Origin: Flavobacteriales bacterium
GTDB lineage: Bacteria > Bacteroidota > Bacteroidia > Flavobacteriales_E > Vicingaceae
DNA length: 64,000 nt
Reading direction: 5' to 3'
Assembly: GCA_020635795.1 (NCBI GenBank)
Contig: JACJZD010000001.1
Span: 1,249,001-1,313,000 of the forward strand
A program made the position numbers and the translations under genes. This document shows, in pieces, positions 7,821 to 16,705 of this stretch. The notes beneath the pieces are model-generated. The model was given only the letters and a program-made list of their open reading frames with translations, made no database searches and was not told the origin of the DNA. Each line of letters opens with the position of its first letter. Position 1 is the stretch's first letter.

Positions 7821-8861
7821 TTAAGGTATTTCCACATTATTTAATATCCCATTGATAATTTCCTCTGAAGTAATGTTTTCGGCTTCAGCTTCGTAACTTA
7901 AACCAATTCTATGACGCATTACATCATGACAGATAGCACGAACATCTTCTGGAATTACATAACCTCTTCGTTTAATAAACGCATAAGCTTTCGCCGCCAA
8001 TGCCAAGTTTATACTTGCTCTTGGAGAACCACCAAAACTGATTAGGTTTTTGTACTCGGCAAGGTTATAGTTTTCTGGATTACGGGTAGCATCAACAATA
8101 TCAACAATGTATTGCTCAATTTTCTCATCCATGTAAACTTCTCTTACCACTTCTCTTGCTCTTAAAATATCGGCAGGCTTAAGCACAGTATTGGGCGTTG
8201 GAAAACCTGCTTGAGAAATATTATGTCTGATGATTACTTTTTCATCTTCTTTTTTAGGATACGTTAACACCACTTTTAACATAAACCTATCCACTTGAGC
8301 TTCTGGTAAAGGATAAGTTCCTTCTTGCTCTACAGGGTTTTGTGTTGCTAAAACTAAAAATGGTTCAGGTAGTTTAAAGGTTTCTTCGCCAATGGTAATT
8401 TGACGCTCTTGCATCGCCTCAAGTAAAGCACTTTGTACCTTTGCGGGAGCACGGTTAATCTCATCAGCTAATACAAAGTTGGCGAAAATTGGTCCTTTTT
8501 TTACCGAGAAAGCTTCTTGCTTTTGGTTGTAAATCATGGTACCAATAACATCGGCAGGCAATAAATCGGGTGTAAACTGAACACGGCTAAATTTTACATC
8601 CACAATTTTAGCCAACGTATTGATGGCTAAAGTTTTTGCTAAACCAGGCACACCTTCTAACAAAATGTGTCCGTTTGATAACAAACCAATTAAAAGTCGT
8701 TCGGTCATGTGTTTCTGACCAATAATTACTTTATCCATTTCCATGGTAAGTAATTCTACAAATGAACTTTCTTGTTGTATTTTTTCGTTTAACGCTCTGA
8801 TATCAACATTTGAAGTTGGATTTGGCGTTGATACTGGGTTAGTAAAATTTGTTTCTTCCAT
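7821..8861 (-). CDS. moxR: MoxR family AAA+ ATPase
   Basis: This 346-residue AAA+ ATPase has Walker A GVPGLAKT (residues 70-77), Walker B VLADEINRA, the ATQNP sensor region and the C-terminal lid typical of MoxR proteins (GGSPRASINLALAAKAYA). MoxR ATPases act as chaperones for partner VWA proteins, here BatA, BatB and the DUF58 protein encoded downstream. It is the first gene of the minus-strand Bat operon. Promoter signals should lie in 8862-8996, upstream of a repeat element. The length is normal for the family. Confidence 0.95.
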   Translation of the reverse strand: MEETNFTNPVSTPNPTSNVDIRALNEKIQQESSFVELLTMEMDKVIIGQKHMTERLLIGLLSNGHILLEGVPGLAKTLAINTLAKIVDVKFSRVQFTPDLLPADVIGTMIYNQKQEAFSVKKGPIFANFVLADEINRAPAKVQSALLEAMQERQITIGEETFKLPEPFLVLATQNPVEQEGTYPLPEAQVDRFMLKVVLTYPKKEDEKVIIRHNISQAGFPTPNTVLKPADILRAREVVREVYMDEKIEQYIVDIVDATRNPENYNLAEYKNLISFGGSPRASINLALAAKAYAFIKRRGYVIPEDVRAICHDVMRHRIGLSYEAEAENITSEEIINGILNNVEIP

Positions 8862-8996
8862 TTTTGTCTGTTTTTTTTAGCTGCTCAAAGTTAAACACAG
8901 CTTTTGTTCCTACCTATTATTTGTTAGGTTTACTTTGTTAAAAATTGTTAACGAATTTAGAAGATACATCACCTTCTCTCTAGTTGTTTAAAATAT

Positions 8997-9141
8997 AACC
9001 ACATAGGCACATAGACTACTTAATTATAGGTTAAAAGCATAACAAAGCACAACATAGTTCTCCCGATAAATCGGGAGAAAACACTATGAAACCTAGATTA
9101 TCTATTATAACATCAGTAAAAAAACTATGTACCTATGTGGT
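8997..9141. repeat. CCACATAG inverted-end element, copy 1
   Basis: This 145-bp element begins AACCACATAGGCACATAG and ends with the inverted form CTATGTACCTATGTGGT. It has a central palindrome CTCCCGATAAATCGGGAG at 9060-9077, flanked by inner CATAGTT and ACTATG arms. Three more copies are at 15805, 28420 and 32201. It occupies most of the 305-bp gap between moxR and the TIGR02757 gene. It contains no ORF and looks like a non-autonomous, MITE- or REP-like element. Confidence 0.85.
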
Positions 9142-9167
9142 AAAATTTACTTTCAATATGGTAACTG

Positions 9168-9932
9168 TTAAAACTTCTCGAAAACACCTAAACCAAACAA
9201 ACTAAAATCATATTTAACAGGATCGTTGGCGTCGAATTTTCTAAGCGTATTGGTAAGCTCTGCTGTGGCTTTCCAATCGTTTTGAGTACGATTTAACAAA
9301 CCCAATTTACGCGCTACATTGCCAGAGTGTACATCTAACGGACACATCAAATGTTTCGGATTTATGCTTTTCCATAAACCAAAATCTACTCCCCTGTTGT
9401 CGTTACGCACCATCCAACGCAAAAACATGTTAATTCTTTTGGCAGCTGAATTGTTAAAGGGGTCGGAAACATGTTTTTTGGTTCTTTCGAGGTGGTCAAT
9501 TTCAAAAAACATCGCTCTAAAATGATGTATGCTTTTTTGCATATCGGTTGAATGGTTTGCAAAAACCTGTTCCAACCCTCCTTTTGTGGTATAGATGTTT
9601 TTTAACGATGTAATAAAAAAAGCAACATCAACTGCATTAAAGGTACGGTGTTTAAATAACTCAAAGCGTTTTAAATCGTTAGCCGTGTGGTTCATTACAA
9701 AATCATAAGGGGCTAAATCCATCAGTTGAACCAGCTTGTTGGCATTTTTAATAATGGTAACACGTTGCCCCCAAGCAATGGTAGCTGCTAAAAACCCAGC
9801 AATTTCAATGTCTTCCTTTTTAACAAACAAGTGTGGTACAGAAATTGGGTCAGACTCGATAAAAGATACCCGATTGAATTTATCGTACTTATCTTCCAAT
9901 AAATCAATTATTTCCTGATTGTTTAAACTCAT
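9168..9932 (-). CDS. TIGR02757 (DUF2400) family protein
   Basis: I place the start at the ATG at 9932 (MSLNNQEIIDLLEDKYDKF). A longer frame to 10001 would run into the divergent gene and adds an unconserved N-terminus. The 254-residue product shows family features: NRVSFIESDPISVPHLF, IEIAGFLAATIAWGQR and PLDVHSGNVARKLGLL. This conserved family has a helix-hairpin-helix-like fold reminiscent of DNA glycosylases, but its role is unknown. It is divergent from the DUF4294 gene, with about 51 bp between starts. Element copy 1 lies just downstream. Confidence 0.88.
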   Translation of the reverse strand: MSLNNQEIIDLLEDKYDKFNRVSFIESDPISVPHLFVKKEDIEIAGFLAATIAWGQRVTIIKNANKLVQLMDLAPYDFVMNHTANDLKRFELFKHRTFNAVDVAFFITSLKNIYTTKGGLEQVFANHSTDMQKSIHHFRAMFFEIDHLERTKKHVSDPFNNSAAKRINMFLRWMVRNDNRGVDFGLWKSINPKHLMCPLDVHSGNVARKLGLLNRTQNDWKATAELTNTLRKFDANDPVKYDFSLFGLGVFEKF

Positions 9933-9983
9933 TTGTGTAATAATTGATTGTAAAGGTCTAATTTTATTTCCAAAATTTACGCA

Positions 9984-10634
9984 TTGAAACCAACAACCCA
10001 CATATTAACCCTTGCTTATTTGTTGATGAGCTTTTTCGGATATGCTCAAAACATAACGGATTCGTTGAGTACAGACACCTCTTCGTTTAAAATTTTTGAA
10101 AATAAATTGGCAAACGGTAAAGTAATGCAAATGTTGGTAATTGATGGCGACACCTCGTACATCTTTAATTTACCAGTAGTCCGTATTGTGGGCGAAAAAC
10201 TGTATGGCGATGCTGAAAAAGACAAGCAATTTAGACGACTGAGATACCATGTTACCAAAGTTTACCCTTATGCAAAATTGGCTTCTCAAAAATTTAGCGA
10301 TTACAACGAAGAATTAATGAATGTAGGCTCCAACCGAAAAAGACGTTTGTTGTTAAAACAAAAAGAAAAAGAGTTAAAAGAAGAATTTGCTGATGTAATT
10401 AAAAAAATGACCGTTACTCAAGGTCGAGTATTGGTAAAATTAATTGATAGAGAAACGGGAGAATCGACGTACGACATTATAAAAGAAATGCGTGGCGGAT
10501 TTAAAGCTTTTATTTATCAAGGCATTGCCAAACTTTATAGTGGCGATTTAAAAGAGCGTTACAACCCTAAAGAAAACGAAGAAGACGAAATGATTGAACG
10601 TATTGTGTTGATGATAGAAGCTGGTCAGATTTAA
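9984..10634 (+). CDS. DUF4294 family exported protein
   Basis: The 216-residue protein appears to start at TTG (9984). No ATG gives a complete signal peptide, whereas this start yields MKPTTHILTLAYLLMSFFGYAQ with a cleavage site after YAQ. The body matches DUF4294 (RRLRYHVTKVYPYAKLASQKF; RVLVKLIDRETGESTYDIIKEMRGGFKAF). The family is restricted to Bacteroidota and has no known function. The 3' end overlaps the convergent START-like gene by 4 nt. The unusual start codon is the main uncertainty. Confidence 0.85.
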   Translation: MKPTTHILTLAYLLMSFFGYAQNITDSLSTDTSSFKIFENKLANGKVMQMLVIDGDTSYIFNLPVVRIVGEKLYGDAEKDKQFRRLRYHVTKVYPYAKLASQKFSDYNEELMNVGSNRKRRLLLKQKEKELKEEFADVIKKMTVTQGRVLVKLIDRETGESTYDIIKEMRGGFKAFIYQGIAKLYSGDLKERYNPKENEEDEMIERIVLMIEAGQI

Positions 10635-11008
10635 CCAATAATGGCGTGCAAATCGCCTACTTGTGTTTCCCAAAGCAATTTAGCCTCATCCAATTCATCT
10701 TCATAAGCAAAATCGGTAACTATTAAAGCTACATCTTGTGTTAAATCGTCAATTTGTATTCTTAATTCAAAATAATATTCATCGTCTTGCTCCAACCATT
10801 TAAACTTAACCGATTGGTTTGTTTTTTTACTTACTAATTTAGCTTGTTCTTCCGAACCATCCCAAATAAAAGTGAACAACTCCCCTCTTGAATTTACATT
10901 GTCGGCAAACCACTGACTTAAACCACTTGGCGTAGAAATATAATTAAACAATAGTGATGGTGATGACTTAACCACAAACTCCATTTGATATTTTACTTTC
11001 TCTGACAT
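10631..11008 (-). CDS. START-like domain protein
   Basis: This 125-residue soluble protein has the SRPBCC/START-like pattern: KYQMEFVVKSSPSLLFNYISTPSGLSQWFADNV, then FIWDGSEEQAKLVSKK, and a C-terminal helix. Proteins of this length and sequence are conserved in Bacteroidota as START-like or AHSA1-like proteins, probably binding a hydrophobic ligand or a client protein; no ligand is known. The first AUG fits the family start. It is encoded convergently with the DUF4294 gene and upstream of the tRNA gene on the opposite strand. Confidence 0.85.
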   Translation of the reverse strand: MSEKVKYQMEFVVKSSPSLLFNYISTPSGLSQWFADNVNSRGELFTFIWDGSEEQAKLVSKKTNQSVKFKWLEQDDEYYFELRIQIDDLTQDVALIVTDFAYEDELDEAKLLWETQVGDLHAIIG

Positions 11009-11096
11009 AATGCTTCAATTTAGTATAAACTATGGCTTGCAAGATAGTAAAAAAATTGTTTTTAAAAATTATATAAAAAAAAAATCGCTTTATATG

Positions 11097-11125
11097 TTGA
11101 TAAAATAACAAAACTACTATATTTG
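11097..11125 (+). promoter_or_regulatory. Bacteroidota-type promoter for tRNA-Met
   Basis: A TTG at 11097-11099 and a TATATTTG box at 11118-11125 (consensus TAnnTTTG) are 18 bp apart, matching the Bacteroidota -33/-7 layout. The -7 box ends 12 nt before the mature tRNA 5' end. Confidence 0.7.
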
Positions 11126-11137
11126 CACCCCAATTAC

Positions 11138-11211
11138 GGCGAGGTAGCTCAGTTGGTTAGAGCGCCGGATTCATAACCCGGAGGTCGAGAGTTCAAATCT
11201 CTCTCTCGCTA
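11138..11211 (+). tRNA. tRNA-Met (anticodon CAT, elongator type)
   Basis: The cloverleaf can be folded by eye. The acceptor stem pairs GGCGAGG with TCTCGCT. The D arm is GCTC/GAGC. The anticodon loop is TTCATAA with anticodon CAT. The T arm is GAGAG-TTCAAAT-CTCTC, and the discriminator base is A. The 3' CCA is not encoded. The anticodon stem CCGGA/CCCGG has an A-C mismatch at the loop-closing pair. Other CAT tRNAs (initiator, or Ile after lysidine modification) have different stems; the overall match is to elongator Met. Confidence 0.93.
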
Positions 11212-11220
11212 CAAAATAAA

Positions 11221-11248
11221 AGCCCCAAACGAAAGTTGGGGCTTTTTT
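11221..11248 (+). terminator. Rho-independent terminator after tRNA-Met
   Basis: The stem AGCCCCAA pairs with TTGGGGCT across a 6-nt loop, followed by a run of T. It lies 9 nt after the tRNA. Confidence 0.88.
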
Positions 11249-11257
11249 GTTTCCTGT

Positions 11258-11340
11258 CATGCTGAACGAAATTTTATGAATGCTTTAGCGTTCAATAAAA
11301 TAACGGGATGAATCTTTTTTAGTTAAGAAGATTCTTCAGT
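11258..11340. repeat. Dispersed intergenic repeat (GTCATNCTGAA type), copy 2
   Basis: It begins GTCATGCTGAACGAAATTTT and ends with GAATCTTTTTTAG then AAGAAGATTCTTCA, the same ends as copy 1 at 2104-2187. It fills the gap between the tRNA terminator and the stop of the YwqK-like gene. Confidence 0.6.
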
Positions 11341-11742
11341 TTAGTTTAGTTTATTTTCATATTCTATTCCATCCATATAAAAGAATTGTTTAATAAGATC
11401 CCCTTGTTCATTATAGTAGAACCAGTAACCATTTTTTATGGATATAGCTTCTGAATCAAGAATATAATTCCCTTTAATTTTTGTATTTCCATTTGAGTAA
11501 TATTCTTTATACTCACCATCTAATTTGCCAAATGTATAACTCTCACTTTTGATTAACTTTTCATTATCGTCCCAGTAATTCCATTGCCCATTTTTTTCAC
11601 CATTTAGAACATGCCCATTAGCTTTAGTTTTTCCATTATTGTGATATAGAACTAATAATTTAGCTTTAGTTGAGTCATTTTGACCAAACCCACTTTGAGC
11701 AAACAACAAAACAATTAATATGGTTAGGAGGTTTTTCATCAT
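11341..11742 (-). CDS. YwqK-like MORN-repeat exported protein
   Basis: This 133-residue protein has a signal peptide ending at SGFGQ. Repeated YwqK/MORN-type motifs follow: HNNGKTKANGHVLNGEKNGQWNYWD, YTFGKLDGEYKEYYSNGNTKIKGNY and NGYWFYYNEQGDLIKQ. Such proteins are annotated after a Bacillus antitoxin (YwqK), but in Bacteroidota they are mostly exported beta-repeat proteins of unknown role; I see no toxin partner. It is a single gene with a repeat at its 3' side. Confidence 0.8.
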   Translation of the reverse strand: MMKNLLTILIVLLFAQSGFGQNDSTKAKLLVLYHNNGKTKANGHVLNGEKNGQWNYWDDNEKLIKSESYTFGKLDGEYKEYYSNGNTKIKGNYILDSEAISIKNGYWFYYNEQGDLIKQFFYMDGIEYENKLN

Positions 11743-11867
11743 ACTAAAAGTAACTATTTTAATTGTTATCTATTGCAGCACTAACAAAAATTAATTGCAA
11801 ACTATGGCTAACACAATAATTTAATTGGTTTAGAAGTTACTTCAATAACCCCCTAAACCCAATAGCC

Positions 11868-13622
11868 ATGAGAAAACTAGCAATCCTGCTTGTAATTTCC
11901 TTTAGCTTAAGCTATAGTTTACAAGCCAAAAAAACCACTACCACCACCACTGTTTTATTTGAAACAGACAAACACCAACTTACCACCGAATCGGTAAACA
12001 CGCTCAAACGTTTAATTGAAGCCCTACCCAAACAGTTAGATTTTGAAATTACCATTGCAGGGCACACCGACAACCGAGGCGACTTGAAGTACAACAAAAA
12101 ATTGTCGTACAACCGAGCCGAAGAAGTAAAACAATTTTTAATTAAAAACGGCATCAACAAAAACATTGTTAAGGTCGATTATTTGGGCGAGTTAGCTCCC
12201 ATTAAACCCAACAAAACCGATAGCGACAGAGAAGCCAACCGTAGAGTTGAAATAAACCTTACCACCTACTATTTTGATAACATCAAAGAATTGGAAAGTG
12301 CGTTGGTAAACAACAAAACCAACACCTTTATAATAGAGCCTAAAAAGGAAAACATTATTGAAGGAAAAAAAGGCGTTAAAATTTTAATAAAACCCGAAGC
12401 CTTTACTTATGCCGACGGTACACCTGTTACAGAACAAGTTAACCTTGAACTTGTTGAGGCATTAGATGTAAAAAGCTTTGTTTCGTCAGGCTTGCTTACC
12501 ACAAGTAAAACGGACATACTTGAAAGTGGTGGCATGATTAAACTTAGTGCAAAAACCCTTAGTGGCAAAGATGTAAGTATTAATCAAAAAACACCTTTAC
12601 GAGTAGTAATACCAACTGCCAACCGAAAAGAAGGTATGGAGCTTTTTGTATCGAACCAAGGCGACGATTGGACTCCGCTTAATCAACCCATAAGTAAAAC
12701 CAGCTTTAATGCTTACAACAATTCTTTTCCACAAATGAATTACAAAAACATTAAACTACCAGAATTTATTATTGATTACAAAACCAAACCTCAAGCACCA
12801 AAAATGCCGAGAGCAATAAGAGAACCAAGTGCACCAAAAGCAGAAAATTATTTTAGAAAAATACATTGGTACCAGTTTTTAAACAAAGAAAAAATAATAG
12901 CTCGACAAAAAAGTTGGTACGAATCGGCTGTAAACAACTACAACAACCGAATGGATAAATACGAGTCGAAACTAAGTAAATACAATACTTACATGAATGC
13001 ATATACCGCCTACATGATAAAATTCCAAGATGATTTAACCAAATGGGAAGAAAAAATAAAAAAAGATAGAGAAGATTTTAAGAAAACAGCTAAATATCAA
13101 ACAGCTTTAAAGAAGTACAACGAAATATACAACCGCAATTTGGCAAAGTATGAAGCAGATGTAAAACAATGGAAATTGCTACGAAAACAACGCATAACCG
13201 AAGAAGCTGAAGATATGGAGAAATTGGGCATAACTAGTGTTAATCTCATGAACAATTACATTTTTGCTTCGGTTGATTTACAATGGATTAATGTCGATAA
13301 ATTTTATAAAAACCCTTCACAGCAAGAACTCTTAACGTTAAAATGCAACAGTATTGATGACGAAAGGGTATTGGTTGTTTTTAAACGAATAAAAAGTATT
13401 GTACCTATGGATGTGGATTCTTTAGGCTTACAATACACAAGAGGAGGCATGCCTACAACGGAGCCTGCTGCCATTTTTGCCTACAAAGTAAAAGATGGAA
13501 AACCCATGGTTTTTTATCGTGATTTAGATGGTTCAAACAACTATCGTTTAGACTACATCCCTACCTCTTTTGCTGATATTAGAGAACTGTTGAGTCAATT
13601 TGATACTCAAACTGAAAGTTGA
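11868..13622 (+). CDS. Exported protein with N-terminal OmpA domain and long helical region
   Basis: This 584-residue protein has a signal peptide (about 1-20). An OmpA/MotB peptidoglycan-binding domain lies at about 27-133, with the expected TVLFETDKHQLT and HTDNRGDLKYNKKLSYNRAEEVKQF motifs, the latter followed by RRVEINL. Placing OmpA at the N-terminus is unusual, since it is normally C-terminal. The middle (about 140-310) is beta-rich. Residues about 330-450 are a Lys/Tyr-rich, probably coiled-coil stretch, and a compact C-terminal domain follows. A likely role is tethering something to peptidoglycan; no partner is identified. It is a single gene with a terminator following. Confidence 0.82.
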   Translation: MRKLAILLVISFSLSYSLQAKKTTTTTTVLFETDKHQLTTESVNTLKRLIEALPKQLDFEITIAGHTDNRGDLKYNKKLSYNRAEEVKQFLIKNGINKNIVKVDYLGELAPIKPNKTDSDREANRRVEINLTTYYFDNIKELESALVNNKTNTFIIEPKKENIIEGKKGVKILIKPEAFTYADGTPVTEQVNLELVEALDVKSFVSSGLLTTSKTDILESGGMIKLSAKTLSGKDVSINQKTPLRVVIPTANRKEGMELFVSNQGDDWTPLNQPISKTSFNAYNNSFPQMNYKNIKLPEFIIDYKTKPQAPKMPRAIREPSAPKAENYFRKIHWYQFLNKEKIIARQKSWYESAVNNYNNRMDKYESKLSKYNTYMNAYTAYMIKFQDDLTKWEEKIKKDREDFKKTAKYQTALKKYNEIYNRNLAKYEADVKQWKLLRKQRITEEAEDMEKLGITSVNLMNNYIFASVDLQWINVDKFYKNPSQQELLTLKCNSIDDERVLVVFKRIKSIVPMDVDSLGLQYTRGGMPTTEPAAIFAYKVKDGKPMVFYRDLDGSNNYRLDYIPTSFADIRELLSQFDTQTES

Positions 13623-13642
13623 TTAACACTATTTGATAAAAA

Positions 13643-13668
13643 AGCCTCTCCAGTTGGAGAGGCTTTAC
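13643..13668 (+). terminator. Probable terminator after the OmpA-domain gene
   Basis: The stem AGCCTCTCCA pairs with TGGAGAGGCT over a 2-nt loop. It is followed by only three T residues, so termination strength is uncertain. Confidence 0.6.
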
Positions 13669-13815
13669 GTAGTTTAAGTAGTTATACTCAATAAAAATAA
13701 GGCTCTACGCCTATTAAAAATTGGGTAATTATTTTTTAAAATTACCAGCAAACACCGTTTTTTTATATCAATTTCTGGAGGAAATTTATTCTATCATTAA
13801 TTAAAATTCCTTACC

Positions 13816-14562
13816 ATGAAAAAATTGATACTTACTCTTCTAGTTTTAATGATAATTTCAACTAGTACTATTTTTGCTCAATACACCAATGCATTACGAA
13901 TTACAATAAGTGGTTATGGCTATAACGATGAAACTATAATTAGATTTATTGACGATGCCACCCCCGATTTTGACGGACAATATGATGCTTGGAAGTTATT
14001 AAGCCCCAACCCTATGGCAAATTCAATATATACCACCATACCATCTAACGATAAATTATCTATTAACTCGCTTCCGTTATATGATACAGATACAACCATA
14101 GAAGTACACACAAAAGTTGCTGCATCTGGATTATACACCATAACCATTGAAGAAATTTTTACTTTCGATAATGATTTTAGCTTAAGTTTTACTGATGTTG
14201 ATGCTGAAGTAACTTATAACTATTCTGGAGGCACATTAACTTTTGACTGTGTATTGCTGCCAAACACTCCAACAGCCGCCTTAACTTTTAACGTTGCCAA
14301 AACATTTAGCACAGCTATTAATCCAATTCTAGAAAATAATGATTTTACATTGGCAACAAAAGGAAATGGTAATTACGGATTGATTTTTAACAATAATCAA
14401 GTAAAAACTATTACGGTTTATGATATTACTGGTAAATCTGTATTGAATGACAAGATAAATAGCTCAAACTATCAGTTAAATTTGGCAAACAATCCTGCTG
14501 GATTATATATTATAACGATAAACAATGGTACAGAATCCATTACAAGAAAAGTTTTCAGGTAA
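13816..14562 (+). CDS. T9SS cargo protein with type A sorting domain
   Basis: This 248-residue protein has a signal peptide ending STIFAQ. A beta-rich middle of unknown function follows (NALRITISGYGYNDETIIRFIDDATPDFDG). The C-terminal type A T9SS sorting domain is about 70 residues (KTITVYDITGKSVLND...GLYIITINNGTESITRKVFR). It should be exported through the type IX pore and anchored at the surface or released. The N-terminal part resembles small cargo proteins common in Flavobacteriales. It stands alone and shares a terminator with convergent ilvE. Confidence 0.85.
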   Translation: MKKLILTLLVLMIISTSTIFAQYTNALRITISGYGYNDETIIRFIDDATPDFDGQYDAWKLLSPNPMANSIYTTIPSNDKLSINSLPLYDTDTTIEVHTKVAASGLYTITIEEIFTFDNDFSLSFTDVDAEVTYNYSGGTLTFDCVLLPNTPTAALTFNVAKTFSTAINPILENNDFTLATKGNGNYGLIFNNNQVKTITVYDITGKSVLNDKINSSNYQLNLANNPAGLYIITINNGTESITRKVFR

Positions 14563-14581
14563 AGTAAGTAAGTTGTTAATG

Positions 14582-14613
14582 AAAAAGGCTGTAATTTTAT
14601 TTACAGCCTTTTT
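14582..14613. terminator. Bidirectional terminator between the T9SS cargo gene and ilvE
   Basis: A perfect stem AAAAAGGCTGTAA/TTACAGCCTTTTT with a 6-nt loop is flanked by T-rich sequence on the plus strand and A-rich on the other. It serves both convergent genes. Confidence 0.85.
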
Positions 14614-14618
14614 CTTTT

Positions 14619-15689
14619 TTATAATTTCAACACCCAACCGTGAGTGTCTTTTTCTCTACCTTTTTTAATATCTAAAAGCTTTTTAGAAATGTTGTTTGAT
14701 AAAACTCTTTCTTCAACATTTGGCAAAACAAATCGCTCATCACCCAATGTAATGGTAGCTATTTGAGCAATAGTAGCAGCAGTACCTGTTCCAAAAACAT
14801 CTTTTAACTCGCCTTTTCGAGCAGCGTCAATAATTTCAGCTACAGAAACTCTTCGTTCTTGTACATTTATTCCCATTTCTTTAGCTAAGGTTAATACACT
14901 ATCTCTAGTAATTCCAGCCAAAGTTGTCTTAAAATCAAGGTTTGGAGTTATCAAATTATTTCCTATTTGAAACATCACATTCATGGTTCCTGATTCTTCA
15001 ATGTATTCATGAGAAATTGAATCTGTCCAAATTAATTGTTGGTAACCATTGTTCTGACCAACTTTTGCAGGATATAAAGCTGCGCCATAATTCCCAGCCA
15101 CTTTTGCGTAACCAGCGCCACCCTCGGTAGCTCTAGAAAATTCGGTTTCTACTTTAACATTTACTGGTTCGGCATAATACGAATTAACAGGAGCTGTAAA
15201 AATAATAAACTTGTATTCATCAGCCGGACGAACACCTAAAAGCTGCTCACTAGCAAACATATATGGGCGAATGTATAACGAACTTCCTTCGCCTGAAGGA
15301 ATCCAATCAGCATCTAATTTAACCAATTGTTTAAGCCCTTCCATAAAAATTTCTTCAGGAATTTCGGGCATACACATTCTTTTAGCGGAAACATTGATAC
15401 GTTTAGCATTATCGTACGCTCTAAATAAAAATATTTCGTCATTTTCATTTTTGTAAGCCTTCATTCCTTCAAATATGGCTTGTCCATAATGTAATGCAGC
15501 ACAAGCTGGGCTTAATGTTATTGGTGCATAAGGTACAATTTTTAAATCCTGCCACTCTCCATTTTTGTAATCGGCAACAAACATGTGGTCGGAAAACTGT
15601 TTCCCGAAAATTATATTATCGAAATCTACCCCTGGTAATTTTGATTGAGTTGTTTTTTCAACACTTATCTTACTCAAAACTTCTATCAT
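14619..15689 (-). CDS. ilvE: Branched-chain amino acid aminotransferase
   Basis: This 356-residue fold-type IV PLP enzyme catalyses transamination of leucine, isoleucine and valine with 2-oxoglutarate. The probable PLP lysine is K196 in GYAKVAGNYGAAL. The family motifs YIRPYMFASE, EESGTMNVMF and FGTGTAATIAQI are intact. It is of the BCAT2 type common in Bacteroidota. It is a monocistronic minus-strand gene, with a CCACATAG element about 115 bp upstream of its start. No leader peptide or T-box is seen. Confidence 0.95.
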   Translation of the reverse strand: MIEVLSKISVEKTTQSKLPGVDFDNIIFGKQFSDHMFVADYKNGEWQDLKIVPYAPITLSPACAALHYGQAIFEGMKAYKNENDEIFLFRAYDNAKRINVSAKRMCMPEIPEEIFMEGLKQLVKLDADWIPSGEGSSLYIRPYMFASEQLLGVRPADEYKFIIFTAPVNSYYAEPVNVKVETEFSRATEGGAGYAKVAGNYGAALYPAKVGQNNGYQQLIWTDSISHEYIEESGTMNVMFQIGNNLITPNLDFKTTLAGITRDSVLTLAKEMGINVQERRVSVAEIIDAARKGELKDVFGTGTAATIAQIATITLGDERFVLPNVEERVLSNNISKKLLDIKKGREKDTHGWVLKL

Positions 15690-15804
15690 CTTCTCTATTT
15701 AATGTAACTATAGAAACGCGAATTTACTGATTATTTCTATTATTTACGATTTTCTACACGATAAGGGATAATAATTATCTTCAATTTATATTGGTAAAAA
15801 AATA

Positions 15805-16000
15805 AACCACATAGACACATAGCTTTTAATTTTTCGATTAAAAAAGTATAATAAAAGGAAAATAAATCATCAAGCAACGACATTAAATTAGAAGGATACT
15901 ATTTATATAAAGCACCTCATAGTTGTTTTCACGCTTAGCGTGAAAGTTATGTTAAACTATCATCTTCTTTTTAGTCTAAATCCTATGTAACTATGTGGTT
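15805..16000. repeat. CCACATAG inverted-end element, copy 2
   Basis: This 196-bp element begins AACCACATAGACACATAG and ends with CTATGTAACTATGTGGTT. Its central palindrome is TTTCACGCTTAGCGTGAAA (15928-15946), different in sequence from that of copies 1 and 3 but in the same position. It occupies most of the 326-bp gap between ilvE and cmk. Nothing else is recognised in that gap except the short upstream region of ilvE. Confidence 0.83.
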
Positions 16001-16015
16001 TAACAGTTATTAAAA

Positions 16016-16705
16016 TTAACCGTTTATGATGTTTTGAGCCAAGTTTAAAGCTAATTGGTATTGATCTACTTGAGTCATTTCAGAATTATCAATAACCACG
16101 GCATTATCAGCTTTTATTAATGGGTTCTCAGAACGAGTGGTATCATCGTTATCACGCAAGGTAATGTTGGTAAGCACTTCTTCAAAAGTAACCTTATCTC
16201 CTTTTGCTATTAATTCGTCAAACCTACGTTTTGCTCTAATTTCAGGACTGGCAGTCATAAACAATTTTAGTTCTGCATCAGGAAAAACTACTGAGCCAAT
16301 ATCTCTGCCATCCATCACCAAGCCTTTGCTTTTTCCCATTTCACGTTGTAAATCAACCATTTTATCCCTCACCTCTTTTATTTGAGCAACTCTACTTACT
16401 TTATTAGAAATATCAATGGTTCTAATAAATTGTTCAATATTTTTTCCATTTAAACACGTTTCAGAGGTGTTTAGTGCTGTATTGAAAGAAAAGGTAATGT
16501 TTATTTTGGGTAAGGCTGCAAGTAACTTAGATACACTCAACACATTTTTATCAAAAAAACCTTCTTGACTAGCATAATAAGCTACTGCTCTATACATTGC
16601 ACCTGTATCTACATATACATAACCCAATTGTTTTGCCAATTGTTTTGCCAAGGTACTTTTGCCGCACGAAGAATATCCATCAATGGCAATTACAATTTTC
16701 TTCAT
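16016..16705 (-). CDS. cmk: Cytidylate kinase
   Basis: This 229-residue kinase phosphorylates CMP and dCMP. It shows the P-loop GYSSCGKST (residues 9-17), VDTGAMYRAVAYYA, the MDGRDIGSVVFPDAELKLFM motif and the lid RRFDEL. Length and motifs are normal. Its start overlaps the end of porQ by 4 nt, a pairing of cmk with porQ that fits Bacteroidota gene order. Confidence 0.96.
   Translation of the reverse strand: MKKIVIAIDGYSSCGKSTLAKQLAKQLGYVYVDTGAMYRAVAYYASQEGFFDKNVLSVSKLLAALPKINITFSFNTALNTSETCLNGKNIEQFIRTIDISNKVSRVAQIKEVRDKMVDLQREMGKSKGLVMDGRDIGSVVFPDAELKLFMTASPEIRAKRRFDELIAKGDKVTFEEVLTNITLRDNDDTTRSENPLIKADNAVVIDNSEMTQVDQYQLALNLAQNIING

Noticed and set aside
9933..10001. Longer N-terminus of the TIGR02757 protein
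   Set aside because: It overlaps the start of the divergent DUF4294 gene and contains no family sequence; ATG 9932 is preferred.
11341..11742. Toxin-antitoxin system because of YwqK similarity
   Set aside because: The protein is exported and no toxin gene is adjacent; the name reflects repeat similarity only.
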